DNA from: Candidatus Kapaibacterium sp.
GTDB taxonomy: Bacteria > Bacteroidota > Ignavibacteria > Kapaibacteriales > UBA7675
DNA: 64,000 bases
Reading direction: 5' to 3'
Assembly: GCA_028284775.1 (NCBI GenBank)
Contig: JANQRB010000175.1
Span: forward strand, 26,902 to 90,901
Shown one piece after another: positions 37,275-46,892 of the stretch. The position numbers and the translations under genes are program-made. The stretch's first letter is position 1, and each line of letters begins with the position of its first letter. Under the pieces are notes generated by a model, which had not been told where the DNA came from, made no database searches, and worked only from the letters and a program-made list of their open reading frames with translations.

Positions 37275-37998
37275 TCTGATGCCTCAACATTCGAGTGTCA
37301 GGCCTGGCCCGCTCCAGGGCGGATGTCCTTAGGTGAACCGCCCTTAAGCTTCAATCTTGCCCGCAACTCCTTTATCAGTCAGGAACGACTCACCGCTGGA
37401 AACTCATTACACCAGCAGGCGAATGCAGACAGCAAATAGTCGACGCAATCCCGCTCTGCTGCACAAAAGTCGGATTACTGCGACGACCTTCCATGTTTCA
37501 CAACTGAGAACCCTGAGTCATCTATACATCGAATAATCATTACATGTACCGCGATAGGCTAATCCTGAGGAGCAAAGAGCGCACAAGTTTTTCTCACCGG
37601 GTGTCAAAGGCAATCTGGCTTTAAAGCGCCGGTGGAGAATTCCCGACGCGCTTTGCCCCAATCGGCGCTAGGCTCCGGCCCGTACGCTTTCCACCTGGAG
37701 AGTTTTCGCATGACAGAAGCTTGACTGAAGAGCCTAGGCTAAACCGAATTCTCCGGCCTTGCCGTCACTGGCTGCAGCAATTGACAGGATAGCGATCTTA
37801 GCTAACAATACGCTATATTTAAATTTCCGGCAGATTGAAGTACTGCGACGTCATAGATCTCCGAGGAGCTCGTTTTGTCCGGATTGCAGCCGGCTTCAAT
37901 ACAGTAACGACTCCTCGATCCGTCGTTCAATCGGCCAAATCTTACATGTATCCTCTAACGAATTGTGCTGCGCTCCAGCAAAGAAAGGACGAAAGTTC
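37275..37998. other. Intergenic region, nothing certain
   Basis: About 720 bases. An open frame in front of the DUF3817-like start extends upstream but lacks membrane-protein character and is best seen as read-through. A CGGCGCT string near 37664 resembles part of the MITE core, but the flanking sequence does not match. Confidence 0.45.
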
Positions 37999-38304
37999 GT
38001 GGACCTGGATTATGCGTTTCTCAAAAAACTGCGCTTGATCGGTATAATTGAAGGGATTTCCACTTTGATTCTTTTCGGCATTGCCATGCCCTTAAAATAT
38101 TTTGCAGATCTCCCCATGGCCGTCACGATCGTCGGCATGCTCCATGGCCTGTTGTTTGTTGCATTAGTGGTCATGTTCGTGATCGGTCGCCGCGTTATTC
38201 CCATATCGAAAAAACTGGCCGCAGCAGGTATCGCCGCCGCCATCATTCCCTTCGGCCCCTTCGTCGTCGACGCGCGTCTCGCTAAGCTGCAAAAGCCGGA
38301 GTAA
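37999..38304 (+). CDS. DUF3817 family integral membrane protein
   Basis: A 101-residue membrane protein; I start it at GTG 37999 after GGAC because the family is about 90-105 residues and the upstream frame has no helices. Three hydrophobic segments: IIEGISTLILFGIAMPLKYF, VGMLHGLLFVALVVMFVI and AAAGIAAAIIPFGPFVVDA. The G-x-x-E-G and W/HG-xxx pattern fits DUF3817, whose role is unknown. The following TetR gene lies 294 bases away and could be functionally separate. Confidence 0.82.
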   Translation: MDLDYAFLKKLRLIGIIEGISTLILFGIAMPLKYFADLPMAVTIVGMLHGLLFVALVVMFVIGRRVIPISKKLAAAGIAAAIIPFGPFVVDARLAKLQKPE

Positions 38305-38574
38305 GAGGCGCAAGAATGGCGCAAGACGACAAGGGATGCCGGCGACACAAGGGGACGGGAAGGCTAAAAGTGACGGTTCCCGCCACTCTTCCAATCGGCA
38401 TGGCGATAATGAAAAATTTTCAGCACAAGATCCGCACCGCCCGCTTTGCTGCGCGAGTGGCCCCGGACAATCCACGACGGTGGCAGTGCAGCTAAGACGG
38501 ATCTGAAGCGCTTGTGCTACGCTGATGCTAATCCGGCGAAAATACTTTGCGAATCATGACCGGCAGTACATATT

Positions 38575-38592
38575 TGCAAGTGACTACTTACA
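38575..38592. promoter_or_regulatory. Candidate TetR operator
   Basis: TGCAAGTGACTACTTACA is an imperfect palindrome (arms TGCAAGT and ACTTACA, two or so mismatches) ending six bases before the TetR start codon. TetR regulators typically repress themselves through such a site. No test of binding is possible here. Confidence 0.45.
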
Positions 38593-38598
38593 GACTCT

Positions 38599-39120
38599 AT
38601 GTCGGATAAGAAACACAAAATATTAGATGCGGCTCTCGACCTCTTTGCAAATGAAGGGTACACCGCTACATCAACCAGCAAGATTGCTCAGAAGGCCGGT
38701 GTCTCGGAAGGCCTGATATTCAGGCACTTTGAAAGCAAGAAGGGCCTTTTACACGCTATTATGCAGGAAGCGGAAGATCGATTGCGCGATGTCCTGGCTG
38801 ACATCCTGTGCGAAAAAGATCCCAGGGGCGTAATACGCAAAACGATTGAACTGCCTTTTAACATCCGCTCGGAAGAGTATGACTATTGGCGCTTGCAATA
38901 CAAGCTCAAATGGGATAAGGACTATTACAATCCCGACAAGATGAAACCATTGATCGAGAAGCTAAAGGAGGCGTTTGCTCTCCTGGGTTTTGAAGAGTCC
39001 GAGCAGGAGGCGCGATTGTTAAGTCATGTGCTCGAGGCTGTGTCGATTGAGCTCCTGCGCGGTAACATGAAGGATCCACAACAGTTTAAGAGCTTTCTTC
39101 TGGAAAAGTATAAGGCGTAG
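38599..39120 (+). CDS. TetR family transcription regulator
   Basis: A 173-residue regulator with the usual N-terminal HTH: LFANEGYTATSTSKIAQKAG, then VSEGLIFRHFESKKGLL. The rest is an all-helical ligand-binding domain. Target genes are not obvious; the nearest are the DUF3817-like gene upstream and MITE copy C and a T9SS gene downstream. An imperfect palindrome just before the start suggests autoregulation. Confidence 0.92.
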   Translation: MSDKKHKILDAALDLFANEGYTATSTSKIAQKAGVSEGLIFRHFESKKGLLHAIMQEAEDRLRDVLADILCEKDPRGVIRKTIELPFNIRSEEYDYWRLQYKLKWDKDYYNPDKMKPLIEKLKEAFALLGFEESEQEARLLSHVLEAVSIELLRGNMKDPQQFKSFLLEKYKA

Positions 39121-39702
39121 ATGTTATTGACATCAGATAAGCTTAGCGCCCACTGGTATCACGATAACTCTGCACACACAAACGCAGAGCAATGCTTTTT
39201 CAAATTAGTTTTTTCAGGTGCCCCTCTTTTTTTTGAAAGAGGGGCTAGGGGAGTTAAAAAGTCCTCAAATACTCATAGCCCCTCCCCGTTCGGCGCTCAG
39301 TCCGCGTCTCACCCCCTTAATTCAAGGGGAGGAGTAATTGTAAATAGTTTAGTTGAAAAAATACCAGATTAAACTTTGCTATTGTCAATGAGGCAATTCC
39401 GGAATTTGGCATAAAAACTGTCTTCCTCTTTATGTTGCTGTCAACAGCGGAGGGACAAGCTCATGGGCGGATTGGCGGCCGAAATCACATGGCAAAACTC
39501 TTCTTCAGCGAACCAGGCTGTAGTCTGATTGTCTAAATGGGCCTAAACGCTTTTTCCGCCCTGGTCTTTTTGTTCCTGAGTCCGACGAAATTGTGTAGTT
39601 TAAGGGCCGCTTGCGCCACGAACATAGCCAGGCGCTTAAAGAACAGTTTTGCAGTGAATCAAGAAATCAGGTCAGCAATACCTATACAGATAAGGGCCAA
39701 CT
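39121..39702. other. Intergenic region holding MITE copy C
   Basis: About 580 bases between TetR and the T9SS gene. The MITE-like repeat C occupies 39194-39364. The remaining sequence has only short frames without domains; one at 39537 overlaps the signal peptide of the next gene in another frame and is not believed. Confidence 0.55.
39194..39364 (+). mobile_element. MITE-like repeat, copy C
   Basis: It begins GCTTTTTCAAATTAGTT and ends AGTTGAAAAAATACC, an imperfect inverted repeat. Inside are the CCCCTCTTTTTTTTGAAAG and AGAGGGG hairpin, CTAGGGGAGTTAAAAA, the core CGGCGCTCAGTCCGCGTCTC (from 39291) and AAGGGGAGGAG. It has no coding potential. Compared with copy B, the core has two substitutions. 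Confidence 0.78.
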
Positions 39703-41016
39703 ATGACAAGATTGATATGCGCTTCGCTCACACTGTTTCTGCTAACTTTAACAATTGACAGCCGGAGCACATTCGGACAAAGCAACTGGAAAAAGGCCTT
39801 CGGCAACCCCGTTCTCGATGCGGGTGCCGCCGGTTCTTGGGATGAATGGGGCGTTCTGGCGCTGGGAGTCTATTATGACGGCGCCATTTATCATATGTGG
39901 TATACTTCATTCAGCGCGACCGAAGAGAATATCATCGGTTATGCGAGCTCGCCGAACGCAAGCACCTGGACGAAGTCGCCGGCCAATCCGATTATGCTGC
40001 CGTCAGCACCGGGTAGCTGGGATGAGGCCGGCCCCGGTTCCCCCTCGGTCCAGTTTGTTGACAACAAGTATGAAATGTGGTATGACTCGCGTAACGCAGC
40101 CGACATCACCGGCATCGGATACGCTTCATCAAGCGATGTCAGCTCCTGGGAGCGCTATGAAAACAATCCCGTACTGCGTCAGGGCGAAGACGGCGAATGG
40201 GACAGCGAGGGCATAATGACGCCCATGGTGCTCTTTGAAAACGGTGTCTATCACATGTGGTACAGCGGCTGGGACGGAACGAATACCCGGATCGGCAAAG
40301 CGACTTCCACTGACGGACTGAACTGGACGAAATTCGCCGGCAATCCGGTACTCGACCTTGGCCCGGCCGGAAGCTGGGATGCGGCCTACGTACTCTCGCC
40401 CGCAGTTTTGATAGATGGCGACGTCCATCGCATGTGGTATGAAGGCAGCGCGGCGGAAAATCCCAACAGTCCCTTTCCCGATGGCGGCGCAATCGGTTAC
40501 GCCGAATCGAGCGACGGCGGATTGACATGGACTAAACATGACGCCAATCCCGTTCTCGAGCCCGGCGAAGCCGGAAGCTGGGACGACCATACTGTTTTCC
40601 CTGAAGTGCTCAGAGTGGGTTCCAACTTTCAAATGTGGTACAGCGGACAGAACGAGGCTTCTTCGACCTGGCGCATCGGATATGCCATTGACAATACAAA
40701 GACCAGCACGGAGGAATTCGAGCCACCGACGCTGTCGGATGTTGTGTTCCTGGAGCCGAATCATCCCAACCCGTTTAACTCGGTCACCAAGATCGCCTAC
40801 CGGCTCGCTGATGAAGGGATTGTACAGCTTAGCGTCTACAACCGCCTTGGCGTCAAGGTCAGGGATTTGGTTTACGAGTGGCAGCCGGCCGGCAGCTTCC
40901 AGGCAGAGTGGAACGGACGCGACGACAGCAATCGGGAAGTTGGCGCGGGACTCTACCAGTGTCGTTTGACGCTGGGGACAAGGACGCAGGTGCACAGCAT
41001 GATTTTGCTGCGCTAA
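39703..41016 (+). CDS. Secreted GH43-like beta-propeller protein with NHPNPFN-type sorting domain
   Basis: A 437-residue exported protein (signal TLFLLTLTIDSRSTFGQ). It has five or so repeated units with an AGSWDE...YHMWYTS/YEMWYDS core and GYASS..W, as in five-bladed propellers of the GH43/GH117 clan. The repeated Asp and aromatic residues suggest a carbohydrate-handling role, but no catalytic triad can be assigned. The end carries a different sorting domain from most here: NHPNPFNSVTKIAYRLADEG, then FQAEWNGRDDSN. That NxPNPFN form is typical of Ignavibacteria and Rhodothermota relatives. Confidence 0.83.
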   Translation: MTRLICASLTLFLLTLTIDSRSTFGQSNWKKAFGNPVLDAGAAGSWDEWGVLALGVYYDGAIYHMWYTSFSATEENIIGYASSPNASTWTKSPANPIMLPSAPGSWDEAGPGSPSVQFVDNKYEMWYDSRNAADITGIGYASSSDVSSWERYENNPVLRQGEDGEWDSEGIMTPMVLFENGVYHMWYSGWDGTNTRIGKATSTDGLNWTKFAGNPVLDLGPAGSWDAAYVLSPAVLIDGDVHRMWYEGSAAENPNSPFPDGGAIGYAESSDGGLTWTKHDANPVLEPGEAGSWDDHTVFPEVLRVGSNFQMWYSGQNEASSTWRIGYAIDNTKTSTEEFEPPTLSDVVFLEPNHPNPFNSVTKIAYRLADEGIVQLSVYNRLGVKVRDLVYEWQPAGSFQAEWNGRDDSNREVGAGLYQCRLTLGTRTQVHSMILLR

Positions 41017-41337
41017 GGACTTCAAATCGGACCGGATTAACCAGAGAATGCCGGAGAGTGTAGCTGGCGAGTTCCGCTGCAATAGATTTCGAAGCAGCAG
41101 GTATGAATATCGTTGCGACGCTGCAGGGCGCAATTTCGGATCTATACGTTGGAGGGATCGGGCGACAAGGCGAATTATCCGCCTTCGTCCGGTTGTAAGC
41201 GGCACATTCGGACTTACTAACAATAAGTCTACCGAGATAAGCCCTTCGATATAAGTGAAGTCAAATTCGTGATTGCCAAAAGCGGACCGGTTTTGCAAAC
41301 CGGAAGTATTGCTAAAACAAGATTCGCCGGAGAGAAT
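41017..41337. other. Intergenic region
   Basis: About 320 bases with no gene. A hairpin at 41287-41303 (CCGGT, TTTGCAA, ACCGG) looks like a tRNA-Cys anticodon arm, but the other arms are missing; see rejected items. No promoter or terminator is certain. Confidence 0.45.
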
Positions 41338-41784
41338 ATGCCCAGAGAAGCTTTGCTCGAATTGTTTGAACGCGATCTGAAGCGGTTAAAAACTGAAGTC
41401 GATGCCCACCACTCGGAAACCGCCCTGTGGTTGGTTAAGGGAGACATCAAAAATTCCGCCGGAAATCTCTGCCTTCATCTTGTCGGCAACCTGAAGCACT
41501 TTATAGGCGCGATACTCGGGAACAGCGCTTATGTCAGAAACAGGGATCTGGAGTTTAACGCCAGAAACGTCCCGCGCGCGGAGATTGCACTGATGATCGA
41601 TGAAACAACGAAAGTCGTAACATCGACGCTTCCCGGCCTTTCGGATGATGAGCTGGCGGCGCCCTATCCGATTGAGGTCTTCGGTAAAGAAATGACGACG
41701 GCTTTCTTTTTGATCCACCTGCACTCGCATCTTAACTATCATCTCGGACAGATCAATTATCATCGGCGCTTGCCGGACACTTAA
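41338..41784 (+). CDS. DinB-like (DUF1572) protein
   Basis: A 148-residue four-helix-bundle protein. The start at ATG 41338 follows GGAGA. Histidines at HHSETALW and in LIHLHSHLNYHLGQINYHRR provide the three His that usually bind a metal in DinB/YfiT-type proteins. Relatives include bacillithiol-dependent transferases and uncharacterised stress proteins; the substrate is unknown. It is followed, convergently, by the amino acid oxidase-like gene. Confidence 0.85.
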   Translation: MPREALLELFERDLKRLKTEVDAHHSETALWLVKGDIKNSAGNLCLHLVGNLKHFIGAILGNSAYVRNRDLEFNARNVPRAEIALMIDETTKVVTSTLPGLSDDELAAPYPIEVFGKEMTTAFFLIHLHSHLNYHLGQINYHRRLPDT

Positions 41785-41853
41785 ACAGCGGCATTCGGAA
41801 TTGATCGCGGCCGGCTCAGGATAGCCTCTTATGCTCGAAGTTTCTTGCGATGG

Positions 41854-42807
41854 CTAGCCGGCGGTAAGAAGCTTAAGGACTTCGCTTGCACATCCCCAGG
41901 CAACGGTGAAGCCCGATCCCCCGTGACCATAATTGTGAATCATAAGGGGTCCGCGATTTGCCGATTCCCACTCCAGACGGATCTCTGCGCGACCGGGCCG
42001 CAAACCGACGACCGGACGAATAAAGCTAGCGCTCGCAAGGGCGGGCTCTATCTGCCGGCAGCGGTCTATGATGTTTGACCGCAACAATCGATCTTCCCTG
42101 ATCTGCTCATTACCCTTTTCGGCACTGCCGCCGAGGACCCATTCTTTGCCGCGTGGAAAAATATAGACCGGACCATCATAACTCGTATCGTCTACAAAAA
42201 ATCGCCGCTGCAGCGCTTGCCGAGGCTTTACAATCGCAAGCTGGCCTCGAATGGCATACATTGACCGGTCATTGACCAATTCGCGGGCGCCGAGGCCGCT
42301 GCAATTCACAATGGCCTCGAATTCCGAACCAAGCTCGGCCGGCGAGCGCAGATTGCGTAATTCTAGATCGCCGCCGAGCTCGGCAAAACGATGCAGCAGA
42401 AAGTCAAGATAGAGCCCGGAATGAACGAAGGGGACCGTGACGGCATATCCTTCCCGGTAGCCATCCGGTAATTCGTCCGGACCGAGTATGCGCGAGGGGT
42501 ATTCCGGGCGCAGCCAGAAAGGCCGCTCCTGGCCGACGCGGCTAATCGTCAGCAGCTCCACTTTGGAGACCCCCGCCTCGGCAATCTCATATTCCGCGGC
42601 GTATTGCGCATAGGATTCAGCCGACCATTTGTCAACTTTGTCTTGCGGTTCGGCTTTGTAAGGGGTCCAGATAGCGGCCGCCCGGTTGGAAGTTGTGCAT
42701 GGCGGCAGGTCCCGGGCGATAATGCGAACGCGATAGCCCTTCTCTTGCAGGCGGACGGCTGTGCTCAATCCAATGATGCCGCAGCCGATGACAACGATTT
42801 CTTTCAT
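41854..42807 (-). CDS. D-amino-acid oxidase-like FAD oxidoreductase
   Basis: A 317-residue flavoenzyme. The start at ATG 42807 gives MKEIVVIGCGIIGLSTAVRL, the Rossmann FAD motif GxGxxG. Near the C-terminus LMIHNYGHGGSGFTVAWG is the DAO family signature and R in PVVGLRPGRAEIR is a likely substrate-carboxylate ligand. It should oxidise a D-amino acid or glycine-like amine to the imino acid and H2O2. It is convergent with the DinB gene, with 69 bases between. Confidence 0.92.
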   Translation of the reverse strand: MKEIVVIGCGIIGLSTAVRLQEKGYRVRIIARDLPPCTTSNRAAAIWTPYKAEPQDKVDKWSAESYAQYAAEYEIAEAGVSKVELLTISRVGQERPFWLRPEYPSRILGPDELPDGYREGYAVTVPFVHSGLYLDFLLHRFAELGGDLELRNLRSPAELGSEFEAIVNCSGLGARELVNDRSMYAIRGQLAIVKPRQALQRRFFVDDTSYDGPVYIFPRGKEWVLGGSAEKGNEQIREDRLLRSNIIDRCRQIEPALASASFIRPVVGLRPGRAEIRLEWESANRGPLMIHNYGHGGSGFTVAWGCASEVLKLLTAG

Positions 42808-43231
42808 ACTCATTCTCTGTTGCAGCGTGGAACATTCAATCGACAGCCCTCGCACCCGACCTAAAATGTAACGAATCTCGAAGCATTTACAAGAAATTTC
42901 CGGTCAGAAGGCAGGTCCCTCGCCAGGACTTATCCCTCATTCACTTTGCCAGCATGTAGTCGTCATCAATCTCAGCAAGTTTCCTCCGGCCGCAATGATG
43001 ACATCCGTCGGAATCTCGTATGGCTATGCCGCCCCGGTGCAGAGAGCCGGCAAGAAGTGTAAACAGATTTTTCTTTGCTATTCACAGACGCTATCCTAGT
43101 TTAGGAAAAGTCCCTCCCCCCGGCTGAGAAAATTTATTCTATCAGGTAAGCACATTTATTTAATGGTGCAGCTCTAGAATCTGCGCACTTTTCTAAACCA
43201 CGATTGCTGACAACAGGCGGGCTACAATCTC
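42808..43231. other. Divergent intergenic region
   Basis: About 420 bases between the amino acid oxidase and the next plus-strand gene. No coding frame of credible quality; no hairpin with T-run found on either strand. Confidence 0.4.
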
Positions 43232-43768
43232 ATGAGAAACACACAGCTCATAAGTAAAGCACTCGTACTTGCAAGCTCTACTTTGTTAATCCTGCTCTTC
43301 ATCGCCTATCGAACGGGCTACTTTGACGGACAGCGGGAAGAGCGGTCAGGCGAACATTTCGAAATACAAGCGCCGGCTGTTCCTGCCGCCGAAGACTCTA
43401 TGCCACAAGCTGCGCCGGAAACGAGCTCCAGGGCGCGCCCGCATTTAAAAGGAGGAGGTGCCACGATGCCGGGATCGAAGGCGCTGATTCTACCAAGAAA
43501 GCTTAAGAATGTCTCCGCCAAGAAGGACAGCCCCGGGACCGTCACCGACAGTTCCGCATCGTCCGCTTTCCCCGACAGTGACGGTGACCGAAATTCAACA
43601 ACGAGCGAATCAGAAGCAGCGGACACCAGTAAGAATGCCATCCTGAATTCCACGGACAGCCTCGAATTCAAGCCCTTGGAATCGAAGCGGAACATCATGT
43701 CAAGCTCGAAGCGCGGCGTAGTCTTTGATTCTAAGCTTGATTCGACATTGTTTAAGCAGCCGAAGTAA
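43232..43768 (+). CDS. Single-pass membrane protein with low-complexity tail
   Basis: A 178-residue protein with one N-terminal hydrophobic helix (ALVLASSTLLILLFIAYRTG) and a long Ser/Asp/Lys-rich tail without predicted fold. Two motifs resemble each other: ATMPGSKALILPRK and NIMSSSKRGVVFDSK, near the middle and at the end, a pattern I have seen in other Bacteroidota small envelope proteins. I do not recognise a function. It lies 36 bases before the fatty acid hydroxylase-like gene, on the same strand, so they may form an operon. Confidence 0.55.
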   Translation: MRNTQLISKALVLASSTLLILLFIAYRTGYFDGQREERSGEHFEIQAPAVPAAEDSMPQAAPETSSRARPHLKGGGATMPGSKALILPRKLKNVSAKKDSPGTVTDSSASSAFPDSDGDRNSTTSESEAADTSKNAILNSTDSLEFKPLESKRNIMSSSKRGVVFDSKLDSTLFKQPK

Positions 43769-43804
43769 AACACGTTGTCGATACAACTCTAAGGGGGCAC
43801 TATC

Positions 43805-44644
43805 GTGGAAATTCTCGCTTCCATCCCGGCAGCACTATTAAGTCTGGCATTCCTGATTCTGCTGTTTACACCAATGGAGCGGGTGTTTCCAGCCAAGGCG
43901 CGGCAGCGCTTTTTCCGGCCTCTGTGGTTCGTAGACCTTTGCTTCTTTCTCGGCCAGTATCTTGTCTGGGGCACCGTCGTACTCTGGGCACTCAGCTATG
44001 CCAACGATTGGCTGAGCGGCCTCATCCCTGCCGGCTTTCGCCAGAGCGTCGCCGCGCAGCCCTGGTGGCTGCAGGCTGCCGAGGTGCTTATCCTCAGCGA
44101 CCTGTTAATCTATTGGGGTCATCGCCTGCAGCACAAAGTCGGCTTTCTGTGGCGATTTCATAAGGTTCATCATAGCGCGGAACACCTGGACTGGCTGGCG
44201 GCGCACCGCGAACACCCGCTCGATTCGATTTACACCGTCGGCCTGATAAATCTGCCGGCCTTCCTGCTGGGATTTCCGCTCGAAACCCTGGCCGGCCTGA
44301 TCGCCTTTCGCGGCATCTGGGCGATCTATATTCACTCGAACGTGCGTTTGCCGCTCGGCCCTCTGCGGATGCTGATCGGGGCACCCGAGCTTCATCACTG
44401 GCATCACGATCTTGACCGCGACGCCGGCAACTACGCCAACATCTCGCCTTTGATGGATATTATCTTCGGTACTTATGTTTGTCCCGACCACGAACCGGAG
44501 CGCTTCGGCATCCGGGAATCCTTTCCAAGGAACTACCTCGGACAGTTGCTGCAGCCACTGCTTCCGGCGATAGTGGTTAAAAAGTTTGCTCGAATCCGCG
44601 AATCCGCAAAGGCATACGGGAACAATCGATCAAATAGCGCTTAG
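43805..44644 (+). CDS. Sterol desaturase / fatty acid hydroxylase superfamily protein
   Basis: A 279-residue membrane di-iron oxygenase starting at GTG 43805 after AGGGGG. The three His clusters are complete: HRLQH (106-110), HKVHH (119-123), HREHPLD (from 134) and HHWHH (197-201). Several hydrophobic helices precede them (LLSLAFLILLFTPM, FFLGQYLVWGTVVLWAL). Members hydroxylate or desaturate lipids, including sterol-like or carotenoid substrates; which one acts here is unknown. All iron-ligand motifs are intact. Confidence 0.92.
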   Translation: MEILASIPAALLSLAFLILLFTPMERVFPAKARQRFFRPLWFVDLCFFLGQYLVWGTVVLWALSYANDWLSGLIPAGFRQSVAAQPWWLQAAEVLILSDLLIYWGHRLQHKVGFLWRFHKVHHSAEHLDWLAAHREHPLDSIYTVGLINLPAFLLGFPLETLAGLIAFRGIWAIYIHSNVRLPLGPLRMLIGAPELHHWHHDLDRDAGNYANISPLMDIIFGTYVCPDHEPERFGIRESFPRNYLGQLLQPLLPAIVVKKFARIRESAKAYGNNRSNSA

Positions 44645-44783
44645 CGGCTGTAATGAATCTGTCTTGCCCCGCAATGCTCTTAAGCCAGAAAGTCTTCCGA
44701 GAGCCAGAAAGCGCGCTGCATCTCAATCCGAGAGCCGTTAACAAAGCGAATGTATTGCTAGGACTTATCCGGGATATAGGGCA

Positions 44784-45509
44784 ATGAAATCAAAGCTGGC
44801 TAAGGCAATCGACAACAATCATGGCTTGTATGAATCTGTCTTTGCCCCCCTGGGCATTAAATCATTTCGGACAGATACCTGTTGGTATTGTCCGGAGCGA
44901 ACGCCGCCGCTGTACTCTAATCTGGTCACCCGCTCCCGCAATTGGCGGCCGGACGAAAATTTTAAGGCGATCGAGGCGATCAGTCAGCAGGAGAAATGGG
45001 AGCAATGGTCGATGAAGGACAGTTTTGCCGCCTTAAACATGCGCGCGTACGGCTTTGAACGGCTGTTTGATGCGCAGTGGATGTACCTGGATGCAAGCAA
45101 GTTTAAATCGCCTGTTGCAAATTCACGGCTGGCATACGGGACCGTTGTAGACAAGTCCGCGCTGCAGCAGTGGTGGCGCGCCTGGGATGATGGCGAAGAA
45201 TTGGGCTTAAAGATTTTCAGCGACGAAATGATTCGCGACGCGAAGCTGAAGTTTATCATGGGCCGAGGCACCGGCTCTATCGAAAGTGGCTGCATATTGA
45301 ATTGGAGCGATGATATCGTGGGTATTTCTAATTTCTTTGCGCCGGATACGACAATCGATTATTGGTCGCACATCATCGACCACCTCTACCGCGAATTTGG
45401 TCCAATCGATATCGTCGGCTATGAACGTCACAACACGCTCGCGGATCTGCGGCAATTAGGCTTTGAGGCGCTCGGTGACTTAACGGTCTGGAACAGGAAG
45501 GGCCATTAA
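44784..45509 (+). CDS. Hypothetical protein, possibly GNAT-like
   Basis: A 241-residue cytoplasmic protein. The C-terminal part (YREFGPIDIVGYERHN, then LGFEALGDLTVW) has the look of the last strand-helix-strand of GNAT acetyltransferases, where residues after GFxxxG close the fold. The acetyl-CoA-binding loop (Q/R-x-x-G-x-G/A) is not obvious, so the assignment is weak. No signal peptide. Its neighbours give no clear context. Confidence 0.6.
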   Translation: MKSKLAKAIDNNHGLYESVFAPLGIKSFRTDTCWYCPERTPPLYSNLVTRSRNWRPDENFKAIEAISQQEKWEQWSMKDSFAALNMRAYGFERLFDAQWMYLDASKFKSPVANSRLAYGTVVDKSALQQWWRAWDDGEELGLKIFSDEMIRDAKLKFIMGRGTGSIESGCILNWSDDIVGISNFFAPDTTIDYWSHIIDHLYREFGPIDIVGYERHNTLADLRQLGFEALGDLTVWNRKGH

Positions 45510-45829
45510 GCGTATTCGTCGCTACTGTCTCTTCGGGCGGCGTCAACTTTATCCGGAAACTGACAGCGCTGTTCTCAGCGAAGCGGCAACCGGCGGCTGT
45601 CTTGAAGTTCAGACTCCGGCGGGGGCGCGCGGCATCCACTTACCGACAAATTTTTCAATATCACCGGCCTCCCTACGAATTCCTGTCCGAGAGCCTTGCA
45701 CGCGGCAACTGTGTTCACAACGGTGAAACCCGGCACTATCTCCTTCAAAATCCGCGCTGCCGGCTCAAGGACCATTCCGCCCGGAATGGCGTGGATAATT
45801 GTTTACGAGAATTAGCGAGGATTAACATT

Positions 45830-46780
45830 ATGAAGAACTTTCTGGCAAGCCTTTGCACGCTCGCGGCCTTGCTGACGGTCGAGACAATACTTGCCTGCGA
45901 CCGGCCTATCACTGAAGTGACTGAAACTCGGTGTAGTGAATGCCCGGAATTACAGGAATTCCAGACTGTCCCGCAGCGACGAATCTGCAATCATCAGATA
46001 GTGCTCACAACCGTTGACAGTACGATGCTGCAACAAAATTACTTGATTGTCTGTCGCCGCGTCGTCATCTGCGGCAACAGGCCTGTACCGGATGCAGAGG
46101 GTCGCGGCGTAAACCGCAACAGGCCTGACGGCCCCGGTTCGGGGCGCGAATGTGTAAAGAATATCAGGCAGGAAGTCACAATCCCGGCAGCGCTCAAACG
46201 AGAAATCGAGCATAGTGTGTCTGATGTCGAGGTTGATGATCCGGTGATCCAATACCCGTTTTCGGCAAGCTCCGATTTTGACAAACGGCAACCGCAAGTA
46301 TTCGTCGAAGTTAACAAGCTGGAGGTCGAGCCGGCGCCACCGAGCACAATGATTACTGTCTGCCAGCGGCCTTCGCTTCGCAATACTCCCTGCCACCCTC
46401 CGACGGAAGAAAAAATTGAGCCCTCCGGCGTCTCCCTGCAAAGCGGCGGAGATGAAGAAAGGCAAAGCGGAGAGCTGGACAGGCAAGGCCTTATAGGACA
46501 ATCAGAACCTGACAATGTAGTCCTGAATGGCACTCTCAGCGCCTATCCCAATCCATCACAGGGCCAACTCAGCCTGACCATCACCCACGAAGGCGGCGGC
46601 GACCTTGAGATTCTCGTCAGCGACCTTCGGGGATCGGCGATCTACCGTCAGGTAATTGACGGCGAACAGCAACAGATCCACCACCCCCTGCGCCTCGATG
46701 CGCCTCCAGGCGCATATATGGTAACGGTTCGTTCCTTGCACGGCTCGCTCGTTGGACAGAGCATCATCAATGTCGACTGA
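45830..46780 (+). CDS. T9SS-sorted secreted protein (cluster member 1)
   Basis: A 316-residue secreted protein starting at ATG 45830 after GCGAGG. A signal peptide (LASLCTLAALLTVETILAC) ends in Cys-Asp, and the early mature part is Cys-rich (TRCSECPELQEF, RRICNHQ, VICGNRP). Then comes a proline-rich linker, then a T9SS sorting domain: SAYPNPSQGQLSLTI, LEILVSDLRGSAIYRQ, APPGAYMVTVRSLHG. It shares the SDLRG-type sorting domain with the next two genes, so the three likely arose by duplication. Its function is unknown. Confidence 0.8.
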   Translation: MKNFLASLCTLAALLTVETILACDRPITEVTETRCSECPELQEFQTVPQRRICNHQIVLTTVDSTMLQQNYLIVCRRVVICGNRPVPDAEGRGVNRNRPDGPGSGRECVKNIRQEVTIPAALKREIEHSVSDVEVDDPVIQYPFSASSDFDKRQPQVFVEVNKLEVEPAPPSTMITVCQRPSLRNTPCHPPTEEKIEPSGVSLQSGGDEERQSGELDRQGLIGQSEPDNVVLNGTLSAYPNPSQGQLSLTITHEGGGDLEILVSDLRGSAIYRQVIDGEQQQIHHPLRLDAPPGAYMVTVRSLHGSLVGQSIINVD

Positions 46781-46850
46781 CACAAATTTCTGACAGGCAT
46801 CAGATCCGTTGACATCCGGAAGTCGCTCTGCGGCGGGTGCGGCAGAGTAT

Positions 46851-46892
46851 GGTAGGGTGTGGTCGCGCGGCCGCACTCTACCGATTTTTTTT
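46851..46892 (+). terminator. Rho-independent terminator
   Basis: A 14-pair stem including three G-U pairs (46851-46864 GGTAGGGTGTGGTC with 46869-46882 GGCCGCACTCTACC), loop GCGC, followed by GA and eight T (46885-46892). It terminates the T9SS gene ending at 46780 and separates it from the one at 47097. Confidence 0.85.

Noticed and set aside
37664..37690. Possible fourth MITE remnant (CGGCGCT string)
   Set aside because: Only seven or so bases of the core match and the flanks do not align with copies A-C.
40129..41298. 389-codon minus-strand frame
   Set aside because: Antisense to the propeller/T9SS gene and lacking any domain or start site; it is a shadow of a high-GC3 gene.
41287..41303. 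Hairpin CCGGT-TTTGCAA-ACCGG that looks like the anticodon arm of a tRNA-Cys
   Set aside because: Neither the acceptor, D nor T arm (no GTTCRA) can be found around it, so it is not a tRNA gene.
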